A stretch of DNA of 64,000 nt from Salvator merianae. Lineage: Eukaryota > Chordata > Lepidosauria > Squamata > Teiidae. Under the pieces are notes generated by a model that searched no databases, was not told the DNA's origin, and worked only from the letters and a program-made list of their open reading frames with translations. The stretch spans positions 140,587,846 through 140,651,845 of the forward strand of contig QVOM02000034.1 of assembly GCA_003586115.2 (NCBI GenBank). The letters are read 5' to 3'. The number at the start of each line of letters is the position of its first letter. Position 1 is the first letter of the stretch. Positions 32,668-44,015 of this stretch are shown here, in pieces. Made by a program: the position numbers and the translations under genes.

Positions 32668-34809
32668 ATGAATACAGATGAGGATTTTGCTACCAGAAAT
32701 GAAAGAAAGAAACAAAGACAAACAGTTTGGAAGGAAACTAGAGGAGTCAAGCCTGTAAGAGACATTTGTCGCAAACTAAAATGTTTCTGTACCAAAGCGC
32801 AGAGCATGGGAAACAAACATGGAGAACTGGAAATCCTAGCACAGGAAAATAAATATGATGTCATAGGCATAACTGAACTTGGTGGGATGATACACATGAT
32901 TGGAACATGGAGCTCGAAGGCTACAACTTATTTAAAAAAAACAGGCTTAATAAAAGGGGAGGAGGTGTTGCACTGTATGTAGGGAAAGTATATACCATCA
33001 CAGAGATTCATCTTTCAGATAATGGAAGCCCTGTAGAAACCATTTGGGTGAAAATACAAGGAGAGAGCAACACAAAGGATACTGTTGTAGGAGTTTATTA
33101 TAGACCCCCTGGACAAACAGGGGATGAACTCTTTATACATCAGATGGCCAAGCTCTCAGGGAAACACGACCTAGTGATTATGGGAGATTTTAACTATCAA
33201 GACATTTGTTGGGAATCTCTCTCAGCCCAAAGTCACAGGTCTAATAAGTTCTTATCCTCTCTTGCAGATAACTTCATTTTCCAAAAGATGAAGGAAAAAA
33301 CAAGGGGATCTGCTATCTTGGACCTAATTCTTACCAACAGGGAGGAAATGGTTGAGGAAGTAAGGGTGATTGGGACCCTGAGAGGCAGTGACCATGCTAT
33401 CATTGAATTTTGGTTAACAAAAGGACGAAGATCTGAGAGGACTCAGACTTCAAGGTTAGATTTCAGAGGAGCAGATTTTGATGGACTCAGAAGGAGGGTA
33501 GGAAGGATCCATTGGCTGGATGTCTTAAAGGACAGAAATGCTCAGGAAGGATGGGAAATTTTGAGAAAGGAGATTCTAGAGGCACAATCTTTAACAATTT
33601 CTAAAAGAAGAAAGAATGGTAAGCATCTAAAGAGACCAGGGTGGATGAATCCTGAACTTAATAACTTGCTAAAAAGAAAAAAAGAAATGTTTAAAAAAAT
33701 TGAAAGAGGGGGACATATCAAAAGAAGAATATAATGCAATCTGCAGGAACTGCAGGATAAGTGTCAGAAAGAGATTGCAAGAGAGGCCAAAAACAATAAA
33801 AAAGGGTTTGGGGGTATGTCAGAAGCAAAAGAAAAGTCAAAGAAGCTATAGGACCTTTACAGAATGAGAAGGGTGATTTGGTCAAAAACAACATCCGATT
33901 GGAAGACTGTCTCGAGTGAGGTACCGCAAGGCTCTGTCTTGGGCCCAGCGCTGTTCAACAATTTCATAAATGATCTGGATGAAGGAGTTGAGGGGACGCT
34001 GATCAAATTTACAGACGACACAAAGCTAGGAGGGGTTGCTAACAGTAGGGAGGAGAAGGAGAGGAATCAAAATGATTTGGACAAGCTTGAACAGTGGGCT
34101 GAAACTAACTGAATGACATTTAACAGGGAGAAATGCAAAGTTTTACATCTGGGTAAGAAAAATGACAATATCCAATACAGAATGGGAGGAATCTCGCTGA
34201 GCAGCAGCACATGTGAAAAGGATCTGGGTGTACTAGTGGATCACAGATTAAACATGAGTCAACAGTGTGATGCAGCTGCAAAATGGCAAACACCATCCTG
34301 GGTTGTATCAAGAGGAGCATAGAGACTAGATCACGAGAAATAATTATCCCTCTTTACTCTTCCTTGGTCAGATCTCATCTGGAGTATTGTGTCTAGTTCT
34401 GGGCATCCCAATTTAAAAAAGATATTGACAAACTGGAACAAGTTCAGAGAAGGGCGACCAAAATGGTGAGTGGTCTGCAAACCATGTCCTACGAGGAACG
34501 GTTAAAGGACCTGGAATGTTTAGCCTGCAGAAGAGAAGACTGAGAGGAGATCTGATAGCTGTTTTCAAGTATCTGAAGGGTTGTCACAATGCAGAAGGAT
34601 TGGCCCTATTTTCAGTTGCACAAGAAGGAAGGACTAGAAACAATGGGATGAAAATTCAAGGGAGTAGATACAGGCTAGATATTAGGAAAAACTTTCTGAC
34701 TGTAAGGGCAATCAGTCACTGGAACAGGTTACCACAGGAAGTGGTGGGCTCTCCTTTGCTGGAGGTCTTCAAGGAAAGGCTGGACGGATATCTGTCTGGG
34801 ATGCTTTAG
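32668..34809 (+). pseudogene. CR1 ORF2 (endonuclease - reverse transcriptase), inactivated
   Basis: 32668-32880 gives the start and first endonuclease motif (AQSMGN, ITE). A one-base loss near 32877 shifts to the frame 32907-33734, which carries VVGVYYRPPGQ, IMGDFN and GSDHAIIEFWL: an APE-type endonuclease with its D-x-N and S-D-H residues. Near 33885 sequence jumps from the linker (GDLV-K) to TSDWKTVSSEVPQGSV. Comparison with the copy at 19508-21454 shows about 234 residues missing. The active-site block then reads F-T-D-D in place of F-A-D-D. TGA at 34110, TAG near 34395 and frameshifts near 34280 and 34510 follow. Confidence 0.88.
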
Positions 34810-34880
34810 TGAATCCTGCATTGAGTAGGGGGTTGGACACGATGACCCTGGAGGTCCCTTCCAACTCTATGATTCTATGA

Positions 34881-35302
34881 AAAAAAAAAATCTCAGAGAA
34901 TAACAGTCAAGAGTTAAAATAAAGGATTGGGAACTTGCAAGAGGCACTGGAAAAAGAAGTGATCCCGTACTCAATTATTGAGCATTTCTGCACTAAATTA
35001 AAGAAAATGCATCTCATTATAATAATTCTGAGACAGGTAGCATGTATCAATCTATAACTAACTAGCAACCGTCCTCCTTGATTGGACTTCAGAAAATGGC
35101 ACTGAAATTCCAGAGTTGTGATGCTAAACAAGTTACAGCATTTTGTTTCTGACTAGACAAACGGTGGCACTCATTAGTGGCACTGCCTGTCATGAGTACA
35201 AGATAATAGCAACAGATATTCAAGCCATGCTTCCCGTATAGCAGCTTAAGTACAAGCAACTTTGACTTCTTAATGAGATGTTTGCACTCCCTCAGACAAG
35301 GG
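34881..35302. other. Intronic sequence, nothing recognised
   Basis: Starts with an A10 run adjoining the CR1 end. No other feature. Confidence 0.4.
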
Positions 35303-36299
35303 GGCTTGCTTTTATTTATTTATTTGCATTTTAATCCCGCCCTATATCCGAAGGTCTCAGGGTGGGTTACAACAATTAAAACAACAAAAATATTAAAGGC
35401 ATGCAATAAAACAGTAGCCTGAAAGTAGGGAGAGAAAGCTGTACTTTTAGCCAAAGGCAAGGGTAAATAGGTGCGTCTTTATTGTTCTCCTAAAGATGTA
35501 AAGTGTAGAAGCTTGACGCACTTCAGGGGGAAGAGTGTTCCACAGTCTGGGGGCCACCACTGAAAAGGCCCTATCTCCGGTGCCCACCCCTTTAGCTATT
35601 GAAGGCGGTGGTACAACTAGGAGGGTCTCATCTGTGGATCTTAAGGCACGGGCAGGTTGATATGGGAGAAGACATTCCTTTAAGTATTTGGGGCCCAAGC
35701 CATTTAGGCCCTTATAGGTTAAGGTTAACACCTTGAATTGGGCTCAGTAGCAAATTGGCAGCCAGTGCAGCTCTTTTAAGACCAGCATGATATGCATCTG
35801 GCCAGCTGTTCCAGTCAGTAATCTTGCTGCTGCATTCTGCACCAGTTGCAGCTTCCAAACTGTCTTCAAGGGCAGCCCCACGTAAAGCGTGTTAAAATAA
35901 TCCAAAGCATGGATTACTGTGGGCAGATTATCTCTGTCCAGGAGGGGTTGTAGTTGGCGAACCAGCTGTGCTGGAGTTATGCATTCTTCCCACCACCTCC
36001 ACCTGAGTTTCAAGTGTAAGCGTAGAGTTCAAGAGTACACCCAGATTCCGCACCTGTTCTTTCCAGGGCAAAGCAACCCCATCAAGGATCAGATGCCTTC
36101 CAACTTCATGGACCTGAGACCCTCTGACACACAGTACCTCCATCTTGTCAGAATTCAGCTTTAATTTATTGGCCCTCATCCAGCCCATTACTGCTTCCAG
36201 GCACCTGTCCAACACTTCAACCACCTGTCCTGATTCAGAGGAGCGATATCTTTTTAACACTCCTTCTCCTAATCTATCGCTTCTAACTCCCAGCGCCAT
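35303..36299 (-). mobile_element. L2-clade LINE, 3' third of ORF2 and 3' tail
   Basis: Minus-strand frame 36299-35928 carries the RT C-terminal segment (VLDRCLEAVMGWMRANKLKL, LDGVALPWKEQVRNLGVLL). After frameshifts, 36013-35744 and 35731-35447 follow with HWLPI, LTLTYKGLNGLGPKYL, RAFSVVAPRLWNTLPPEVRQ and FRRTIKTHLF. The 3' tail (35303-35360) is a ...GGGATTAAAATGCAAATAAATAAATAAA type end. This layout matches L2-like LINEs. It is 5'-truncated near 36300 and inactive. It is in sense orientation to MARCHF8. Confidence 0.85.
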
Positions 36300-37160
36300 A
36301 TCTCCCCCTGCCCGTCACCACAGGAATGGTAGCCCCCTGTGACAGTTCTCCCCCTCCACCCCTGCCTTGACACATTATTCCCTCCCCATAGAACAAACAA
36401 AAATGGTACAATGAATAAGCTAAAAACAGTATTAAACAACAATTAAATTAAAAGGTACAATGTTAAAAAAACCCGTCCAATAAATAAGAAATAAAAGAAA
36501 AAGAAAACCAAGAGACTTGGACAGGGTGACCCTTAGAGTGACTCGTTGCCACAGGCAGTGGTTATATAAGTTCACAACAGCTGGAATAATGGGCCAGGTG
36601 TTGGCTGAGGGCTGCTTTGCAGGGCCTAGAGCTCTCAAGAACTCCCACAGCTAGGAGACTGCTGACAGTTGAGGGGGGAAAGACTTGATGAAATAGCCCC
36701 TCGCAGGGTGGATAGAGTGGGCCTGCATCCCCTCTGTCTCTCTCCTGCAGGCGGAACAGATGGCCAGCTTCTGCTGACAGTTGGAAGTGGGAGGGACTTG
36801 ATGAAAGATGGGAACAAAAGACGCACACGGACTTGCTGCCTTATCTCTGCTGCAGTAAAATATAAGGCTTCCTAATGGTTTCTACTATCAGCCTTAACTT
36901 AATCCCCACAGATAAAAAGCCTATAAAGGCTATGCAGAATAATGCTAGGTAGAACAGTACATATATACATATCTGCACTTTTGTGTTCTTCATTTTTACA
37001 GTTGCTGCACGCGATGCACTTACTTCCAAAGTCTAGGCTCAGTAGGTCTGGAACAAAATGAACTGCCCCAAGGCTGGGACAGAACACTCTAAGCTGGAAC
37101 AATCTTGAGTGTGTGACAACAGCATGTTCTAGTCCAGTCCCCACATTAGTCTGAAAGCTC
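36300..37160. other. Intronic sequence, nothing recognised
   Basis: AT-rich around 36400-36500; open frames at 36562-36875 are overlapping on both strands without domains. No repeat was identified. Confidence 0.35.
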
Positions 37161-37164
37161 ATGC

Positions 37165-37493
37165 AGCCTGCTCAGAGCCCCCAGGAGACCCATTCTGGTG
37201 GCACAATAAGGCATGCTGTCGAAATAGGTCCCTCTGTAACTGGCATATGGAAGTGTGTACTTTCTGCATTCCTCTGTATTCTGGACTAGGCCGAGCTGGT
37301 ATGCTGGAAGACCTCAATATTGAGGTCTACTGATGATCTAGACCAAGGGTTCCTTGATCTGAATCATACTGTGTCCTGTGCAGACAGAACACACTAGTGG
37401 TGGACAGCACTTTCCCACGTTCTGCATTAACATTGTAAGAAAGACCCATAGTGAACTTGCTGGTACGGAATACCAGTAAGTGCAGAAAGGCCC
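37165..37493. mobile_element. 62031-type foldback element fragment
   Basis: Contains GAAATAGGTCCCTCTGTAA, AGACCTCAATATTGAGGTCTAC (an internal palindrome) and GTGCAGACAGAACACAC, and ends CCAGTAAGTGCAGAAAGGCCC. The left terminus is not found; parallels 27335-27635. Confidence 0.65.
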
Positions 37494-37924
37494 TAGCAAT
37501 CTACTCATCTACTGGTTAACTGCAAGCTGGACAGAACTAACCTGAGTTATCTTTTTGTAGGTGTGTTACTGGGCAAATTGTAATATTCCAGATTAAAAGG
37601 TGTATCCTCCACTTTCTATGTTCCAAAGAGTTCTTTAATCTATAAAAATCCTCTGGAAGATTAGCATGGTGTCAACACCAATATTACCAGGAAGAAGAAT
37701 ACATTTTGTAACAGATTTGAATGATAATGACAGATGAGAAACTTTGCAGAAAGTTAATTCACAAGATGCGATCGCTATTTGTATCAACCTGAACATAACT
37801 AGACAGTTCGAATGTTTTCCTTGGATTTCTGATGGAACATGACTTTAATTTCTTATGAGTTTGGGAACATACTGGTAAAGAGCCACGTCAACATTAGTTT
37901 TATTGTTTAGAACTTTAATCCATC

Positions 37925-38046
37925 AGCTACTGTTTCAGTGTGCACTACAGTAGGTAGTGATCAGGAACAGCAGTAGTCAGCAGTAGTCTGCTCCCGGTTG
38001 CCAGTGACTTCACAAAGTGCCTAGTTTCAAGTGTGAAAAGGCCCTA
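37925..38046. mobile_element. Right-end fragment of a hairpin-type element
   Basis: GTGCACTACAGTAGGTAGTGATCAGG ... GTCTGCTCCCGGTTGCCAG ... TTTCAAGTGTGAAAAGGCCC repeats the right half of the element at 8142-8563. A short local duplication (CAGCAGTAGTCAGCAGTAGTC) is present at 37970-37990. Confidence 0.6.
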
Positions 38047-40189
38047 TATTTGTAGTGATGCTTATATTTACAAGGGCCTATAGTGAGGCCTGATATTGCT
38101 CGTATTAGCAGAAAACATGAGAATAACAGATAGTGGTTCAGGCTGGCACTATTTTCTTTGGTTCCTGCAACATCAGTATTTAAGGAATGTTAAGGTCAAC
38201 CATCTATGCAAACAGCTTTGCAGCTATGTGTCATCTCTTAACTTACAGATCTTTCTTGAGAACTACCTTGTATCTGGTATGCGTAGACTGTGGACCTTTT
38301 TGTATTTTTCGTGAACAAGTGGATTGCTGGAATACTTCATCCACACTTGTGATTAACTGCTGTGTTCCTGAAGTGTTCTGAACCCTCCTTAGTCCTGTCC
38401 TGCTGTGGACAAGTTAAAAATTGTCCACAAGCCTTCCTGTGGCAACAGGAATGGTCCAGGAGCAGTGCTGTGTTGTGAGGTTAGGGGGCAGATCTGTCTC
38501 TGGGGTCGAATGGCTAGATTCAGACCCTGTGATACTCAGTCTGGACCTGGGATCTGGAGCTGTGATACAGATGGGAGAAACTTTTGATGGAAGGATGCAT
38601 CACAAGGGACAGGTCAGGGAATGGACCATCTGCAATGAACAGATGGTGATCTGAACAGAGGTGTTCCAGCACTCAGAATGAGAATGAACCCAAACGTGCT
38701 TGATGTGGATCAGAGTAGGATTGTACTATGGTTCCATTTTACTAAGGTAAGTGTGAATTTAGCGTAAATGTTTAGAGTCAGAAAGAGGAGTTAGATGAAG
38801 ACCCTGATTTATGTATACCTAGGTATACAGTTTCTTATGTATGTTTGAAGAATCCTTGGAATTTTTCCATATCAACAAAGAAATAAAAAGTGTATAAAAA
38901 GCTACCAGCTGCCCAATTAAAGTTGTCACACTTACCTAAAGGCTTTCTTGCCATCTGGAGTGTTGCTTTTCTGATCAAAACCCTGTGTATGTGTGTGGGT
39001 GTCTTTTCTGTTAGCTTAAGAGTTTCTCCTTACAACTCTGTACCATCTTGATATTTGGAAATTGGCAAAACCATCAATTAGCATTTAAAGCCTGAAGATA
39101 TTATACTTAGTGCATTAATGGCATTATATGTTTATATTTTAAATATGTATTAATACTTTATATATTTTATCTTTTTAATATTGTGACCCACTCTCTGACT
39201 TTTTGGTGAAGGGTGGGATATAAATTCTTGAATAAAATAAACAAACTCAACTCAACACAATATAAAGGACTATGGATGACAAAGCAAGTCAATACCAGTG
39301 ATGAATAGTAGTGATTCAATTTCCGTACCTACATATGTGCAGGTGTTAATGTAGCAAGGCGTGGGAAATGGCCTAGGTGGTGATTCACTGTTAGTTTTTG
39401 ATACCAGAAAACCAAAGTAAACTAGGTGGTGCAGAAGAAAGCCCATTATTGTTCTTTCCCAACATCAACGCTAATGGTGAATCACTCCCTAGCACCTACT
39501 TTGTGCATCAGCCACTATTACTGAATGCATTTTCTGTTGCATATTTATCTTTTGCTTTTTCTTGAGTTAAAAAACACAATGCTAAAATAAAAGTTATTTT
39601 TCAAACTATCAAACACAGAATTTGATAGAATAGTTCTTCCTGACATGATTAGAAATGCAAAATAGTTTCACTTGGTTATTTTTCTTTTAAAATTGTAATT
39701 CAAGGCAATTAAATCACTGATTTAAATAACTTTTTCCACTTAACATTATTAAACAATAGTGTATATTTGGTCATTAAAACTTATAAATTCATCACCCTGG
39801 AGAGCTTTCAAAACATTCACGAGGGTGTATTTTGTGTATTCTTTCACATAACTCTCTCTCTCTCTCCCTCTCACACACACACACAAACATATGGGTGAAG
39901 GTTGAAGATGCATTATATGTTACTTGGTGAAGACACATTGTGAAACTACAAATCCTGCACTGCTGAATCTACCTTATATTTTAAGGGAATTGGCGCGAGG
40001 CAATACTCAGCCCCCTTTTTGGTGATCCATTATCGATGTGACAGCCCTCTGTCCCCATCGCCTTGACAGGTCCCACCTGAATCGTGATCTGCACTTTCTC
40101 ATGGCTTCATCCTCATCTCCTGGCAATCTTGCAAACACTGCGGGAGTCTCTAGACGTGCAATAAATGATGGGATCCTGCCAGCCCCAGG
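38047..40189. other. Intronic sequence with an L2-type tail and a small microsatellite
   Basis: Around 39160-39240, GTGACCCACTCTCTGACT ... GGGTGGGATATAAATTCTTG then AATAAAATAAAC looks like an L2-type LINE 3' end in plus orientation. At 39855-39885 there is a (TC)n(AC)n run. The rest, including 38405-38730, has no recognised content. Confidence 0.45.
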
Positions 40190-40330
40190 CCAGCCCCAGC
40201 AGACAAGGTGGATATGATGTCAGCCCTCTCTCAACCTTTTTTTCCTGAAAGGCTGAATTTAAAAAACTTTCTGAAATGTGTCAACATAATAATTGCCACA
40301 CAGTATCTGGCACAGTCTTTGATGGCACGC
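40190..40330 (+). repeat. Unclassified dispersed repeat, copy 1
   Basis: Reads CAGCAGACAAGGTGGATATG ... CCTCTCTCAACC ... GAAATGTGTCAACATAATAA, TTGCCACACAGTATCTGGCA and CAGTCTTTG. The same text occurs in reverse complement at 43865-44015 with scattered differences. Repeat class unknown. Confidence 0.6.
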
Positions 40331-41050
40331 TGCCGGATCGCTTATATGGGAATTTGCTGCAGCCATGAACAAAGAGAAACAGCATGTAACAGTAAGTTCT
40401 CAGATGTGCCAGCACATGGCAGAGAAATCTGGTGGCCTCTTTTGCTATTTTGAGGAAATGCTGGCATTTATTATTATTATTTTAAAGTTGACACATTCCA
40501 GCGTCAGTTGGAACTTCCCACTACTGTGTCTTGTAACAGTTTAGTTTTATTTGATAGAACTAAACAAAAGAGACACTGAAACAAAATTCAGTGCAAGTAT
40601 GCTAAAACAGCTCAAAATATCTAAGAATAAGAATCTTCTGTTACTGCTGGATTCCCTTCAAAACTCAGAAATAAATAATCACTCAAAGGACTGAAGTTCA
40701 CAGTTGGAGTCAAAGTTGGTGCAGAGGTGCAAGGTCCAGGAAACACCAGGACAAGGACTCAAGAGAATCCAGGCAATATCCAGTACAAGGCAGGTAAATT
40801 GGTAACCCAAAAACATAGTCCCAATAGCTGTGTTTGCATGGTGAACAGTGTGGGAGACCACTTCAAAGTGATCTACCCTTAGAATGAACTATGCCATGAG
40901 TTTCATGCCATATGCTGCTCCAAGGTCTAGTCCCATGCAGACAGACCTGTCCCTGGGAGGCATGGATTCCCAGTAGACTGGTCTGTCATGCAGATGCTGT
41001 GTTCCTTGTGGATTGCTACCATGGGCTAGCAACCCAGTGCAGATGCAGTC
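40331..41050. other. Intronic sequence, nothing recognised
   Basis: No gene or repeat recognised. Confidence 0.4.
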
Positions 41051-41053
41051 ACT

Positions 41054-41783
41054 GGGCCTGTTCGCACTTGTAACTAGCAAGCATCAAGGATGCTTGCTAG
41101 ACAAGTGGTTTCGCATCACAGGAGGGCCTTGATCCACTGCCGATCGTTACTAGCGCCCGGACAAGTAAAAAGCTGTCTGAATCCTCACCTGAAGCTCAAA
41201 GTGAGCTTCAGGTGAGGATTCGTTCGCACCTACCTCTTGTCGGCGGCAGTGGCCATCTTCTGGGCGATCAGCCCGCCCATCATGCATTGCGTGATCATGT
41301 GGCAATGGAGTCCACCTCCAATGCATGATGGGCAATGGAGTCCACCTCTTCGCGAATGGGCCCGTACGAGGCCCCAATCAAGCCCATGCCGCTGCGATCG
41401 GGCCAGGGACTCTGGACGAGGCTGCGCTGCGCCCTGTCCGACGTTCTGGTACCCGATCGCGGGCGCGAATGGCGGTCACCGCAGCAGCAGCCTACAAAGC
41501 GTCAGGCTGCTGCCAAGGCGACCGGGAGCCCTGCGCGGCGCGCCGTGATGACGTCAACACCGCGCGGGCCTCCCGGTCGCCATGGCAGTAGCCTGACGCT
41601 TGCTGGCCGCTGTTGTGGCGAGCATCGGGATGGATAATGGCGTTCGCACTGGCGAACACCATTATCCAGCTTGGGGTCTGTTTTCAGGCCCCATCGTGCA
41701 GACGGTGTCTGCATGATGGGGTCTGTTCCATGCTAGAATGGGCTAAATTAGCCCATTCTAGCGTGGAAAGTGTAAACAGGCCC
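41054..41783. mobile_element. CpG-rich multi-hairpin element, second copy (730 bp), ACT duplication
   Basis: Same architecture as 6753-7432. Ends GGGCCTGTTCGCACTTG and GGAAAGTGTAAACAGGCCC; ACT flanks both sides (41051-41053, 41784-41786). Hairpins: 41074-41100; 41179-41221 with perfect 20-bp arms and loop AAG; a large stem spanning about 41510-41587 whose loop includes TGACGTCA (41549-41556); and GGATAATGGCGTTCGC / GCGAACACCATTATCC near 41632-41667. Extra sequence relative to the first copy includes a repeated CAATGCATGATGGGCAATGG block and TAATGGGG-type wording near the right end. No transposase. Confidence 0.87.
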
Positions 41784-41789
41784 ACTGAC

Positions 41790-43210
41790 TTCTTATACAA
41801 AATCTTGCTTAATACTGAGGACTTCTTGTTTGTACTCTAGAGATTTTTAAATTCTGAGGAGGCAAACTTTAACAGCTTTGGCTTTCAAAGTGAATGATAA
41901 CAAGCCAGGAATGCATCCTGTACCCACCCATGAGCACCACATGGAGCTGTCAACTGTTGTCAAGTGACAGCTTCATCACTGAATCTCAACTCTTGCCAAG
42001 CTAAAGAGGTTCCTTCAGAACACCAAACAGACAGATATGGCCCAGAAGATGTGCTTATTTAAGCAGACCAAACGCCCATATTTTTGAAGCTTTCCACCAC
42101 AAAAAAACCTTCGATTGTTTGGACAAAGCAGATCTTCCAAAATATACCAGTGCCTGCAGAAGGGAAAATGTGCATGAAACTGACCCATCTTCCTCATATG
42201 ACAGTTGAGTTTCTCAAACCAGCCACTAAAACCTACCACCCTTATCATCTTTAAGTATCTATGGCGCTTTTTAAACTTCTGACCTTTAGCATTACTAACT
42301 TAGATATTTCAGAGTTTGGAAATTCTGTTTTGAACCTGTTTGTCTTTCTTTTTAAGAGTTCTAGATCCTTTTTCAGTTCTGAGATCAGGACTTTTTTTTC
42401 CCAAAAAAAGTGAGTTCTGGCCCTTCTATGATGTTACACTGCTTACTTTGGTTAGTTCTGAGCTGCAGCATTGTCACTTTTGGCACTTGTAAAAGCGTTC
42501 AAGATACCCAGAAATCAGTTGCATCTATTTGAGAGGCATTAGAAGCAAGCTGAATATCCCCCCCTCATTTTTCTTTTTATTCAAACATGGTTGAACCTAA
42601 CCCACCTCCCTCCTTTTTCCTCACAGGCACAATATTAATCCCTCATATGATGTTATGGTTTGGTTCTCACAGATCAATGCAAATAAATGGCATTGAAGAG
42701 GAGAGATCATGTTCATGGAACAGGGAGCAAGCAGGCCACAGTGATTCAATGCTTCTGGCTTTGCAGCCATGCATTATGATGACAGGAAGGGCTGTTGGCA
42801 GCTGGCCATTTTCCAATTATTTATCTAGGCATCTGCATGTCCACTTGTGTCAGAAAGTTGGTTGCATGGGGAACCTGGTTATGCCTTTTTTGCTATGTTC
42901 CCACCTTCACCCTGAATTGGGGCATCTTATTAGTGTTTGGTGGATTCCTGAGATCTTGGAACACTCTTCTTATACTCCCTTTTCCATCTGTGAAATGATG
43001 TCAGTGCTGTGCTACTTCAACATGACCGTTAGACACAGTGATGAAAGCACATTATTCAGGTCATAGCTAGGCTCATCCTGACAGTCCATTTTCTCTGCTT
43101 ATTGCTGTAGAGCTAATCACCACCTCTGACTCTATCCAAAAATCCAGGACTGGGAGAAAAACTTTGTGTTTATAGGATGAGCCAATGAAGAATGGGGAGG
43201 GGTGGAGACA
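41790..43210. other. Intronic sequence, nothing recognised
   Basis: The longest frame, 42587-43066 on the plus strand (159 codons), has no recognisable domain and no supporting signals; probably chance. Confidence 0.4.
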
Positions 43211-43212
43211 AG

Positions 43213-43562
43213 GGGTCTGCTTGCACTTTGGCCTAGCAAGCAACAAGCATGCTTGCTAGTCAAGTGCTTCTGCACTTTGCAGAGGCCCGAGCGGCTGGGA
43301 GCAGACTCCATCTGCTTCCGATCAGTATAACTTGTCAGGAAGTGATAGTCACTTCCTGGTAAGGTACTGTGCAGGCCTGCCAGTTGCCATGGCAGCGGCC
43401 AGATGCTTCCTGGCTGCTGCTGTGGCAAGGATAGGGCACAGCTACCAGCATTCAGGTCTGGTTTTTGGCCCTGCAGCATGGACAGTGTCCACACTGTGTG
43501 GTCAATACCATGATAGAACAGACTAATTAGTCTGTTCGATCGCGGTAAATGCGAAAACACCC
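43213..43562. mobile_element. Hairpin-type non-autonomous DNA element (350 bp)
   Basis: Ends GGGTCTGCTTGCACTTTG and AAATGCGAAAACACCC. The first stem CTAGCAAGCAACAAGCATGCTTGCTAG and GCTGGGAGCAGACTCCATCTGCTTCCGATC match the family. Right-subterminal stem CCATGATAGAACAGACTAAT / ATTAGTCTGTTCGATCGCGG. Flanks AAG / AAA. Confidence 0.7.
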
Positions 43563-43864
43563 AAAGCTAAGATGCCATCTGTTTTGCCACTTTTGTCTGT
43601 GCAAACTGCAGGGCCTTGTCTTTTGGCTTACCTCACTGACTCTGAGTTCTCATGGTATGCAGAGATAAGTAATGACAGATAACTAGTGATTAGGCTGGGG
43701 AGAATTCTCCAAGTTTGGGAAAGCAGGGAGGATACATAAATGTTTAGAAAGGGAGTTGGGAGAATGAACTGTCTGGGAAGGGTAATTGTTTAACTTTCTA
43801 ATTATGTAACTGTAATTCTTCAGCATAGTTTCTTATTAATACGAAGCTCCCTATATGGCCTTGC
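43563..43864. other. Intronic sequence, nothing recognised
   Basis: No gene or repeat recognised. Confidence 0.4.
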
Positions 43865-44015
43865 ATTTCAACTGGGGCATTGGCAAAGACTGTGCCAGAC
43901 ACCGTGTGGCAATTATTATATTGACACATTTAAGAACGTTTCTTAAACCCAGGAAGAAAGGCTGAGAGAGGCCTATCATAACATCCATTCTGTCTGCTGG
44001 CCCTGGCCCAGTGCT
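43865..44015 (-). repeat. Unclassified dispersed repeat, copy 2 (inverted)
   Basis: Reverse complement of the repeat at 40190-40330: GGCAAAGACTGTGCCAGACA, GTGTGGCAATTATTATATTG and CAGAATGGATGTTATG on the opposite strand. The two copies are about 3.7 kb apart in opposite orientation. Confidence 0.6.

Larger units (their letters stand above)
31455..34880 (+). mobile_element. CR1 LINE with 5'UTR, ORF1, damaged ORF2 and 3' tail
   Basis: About 3.4 kb covering every CR1 segment. The GC-richer 5'UTR runs from about 31455 to 31681, ORF1 from 31682 to 32620, and ORF2 from 32668 with endonuclease. An internal deletion removes about 700 bp of RT, followed by the RT C-terminal half, a TGA at 34110-34112 and the C-terminal domain. 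The 3' end is ATTCTATGA at 34869-34880. It is the only copy here with a 5' region, so it is not 5'-truncated or only slightly. It lies antisense to MARCHF8. Confidence 0.9.

Noticed and set aside
42587..43066. 159-codon plus-strand frame as a gene
   Set aside because: No recognisable domain, no promoter, splice or polyadenylation signals, and ordinary intronic base composition.
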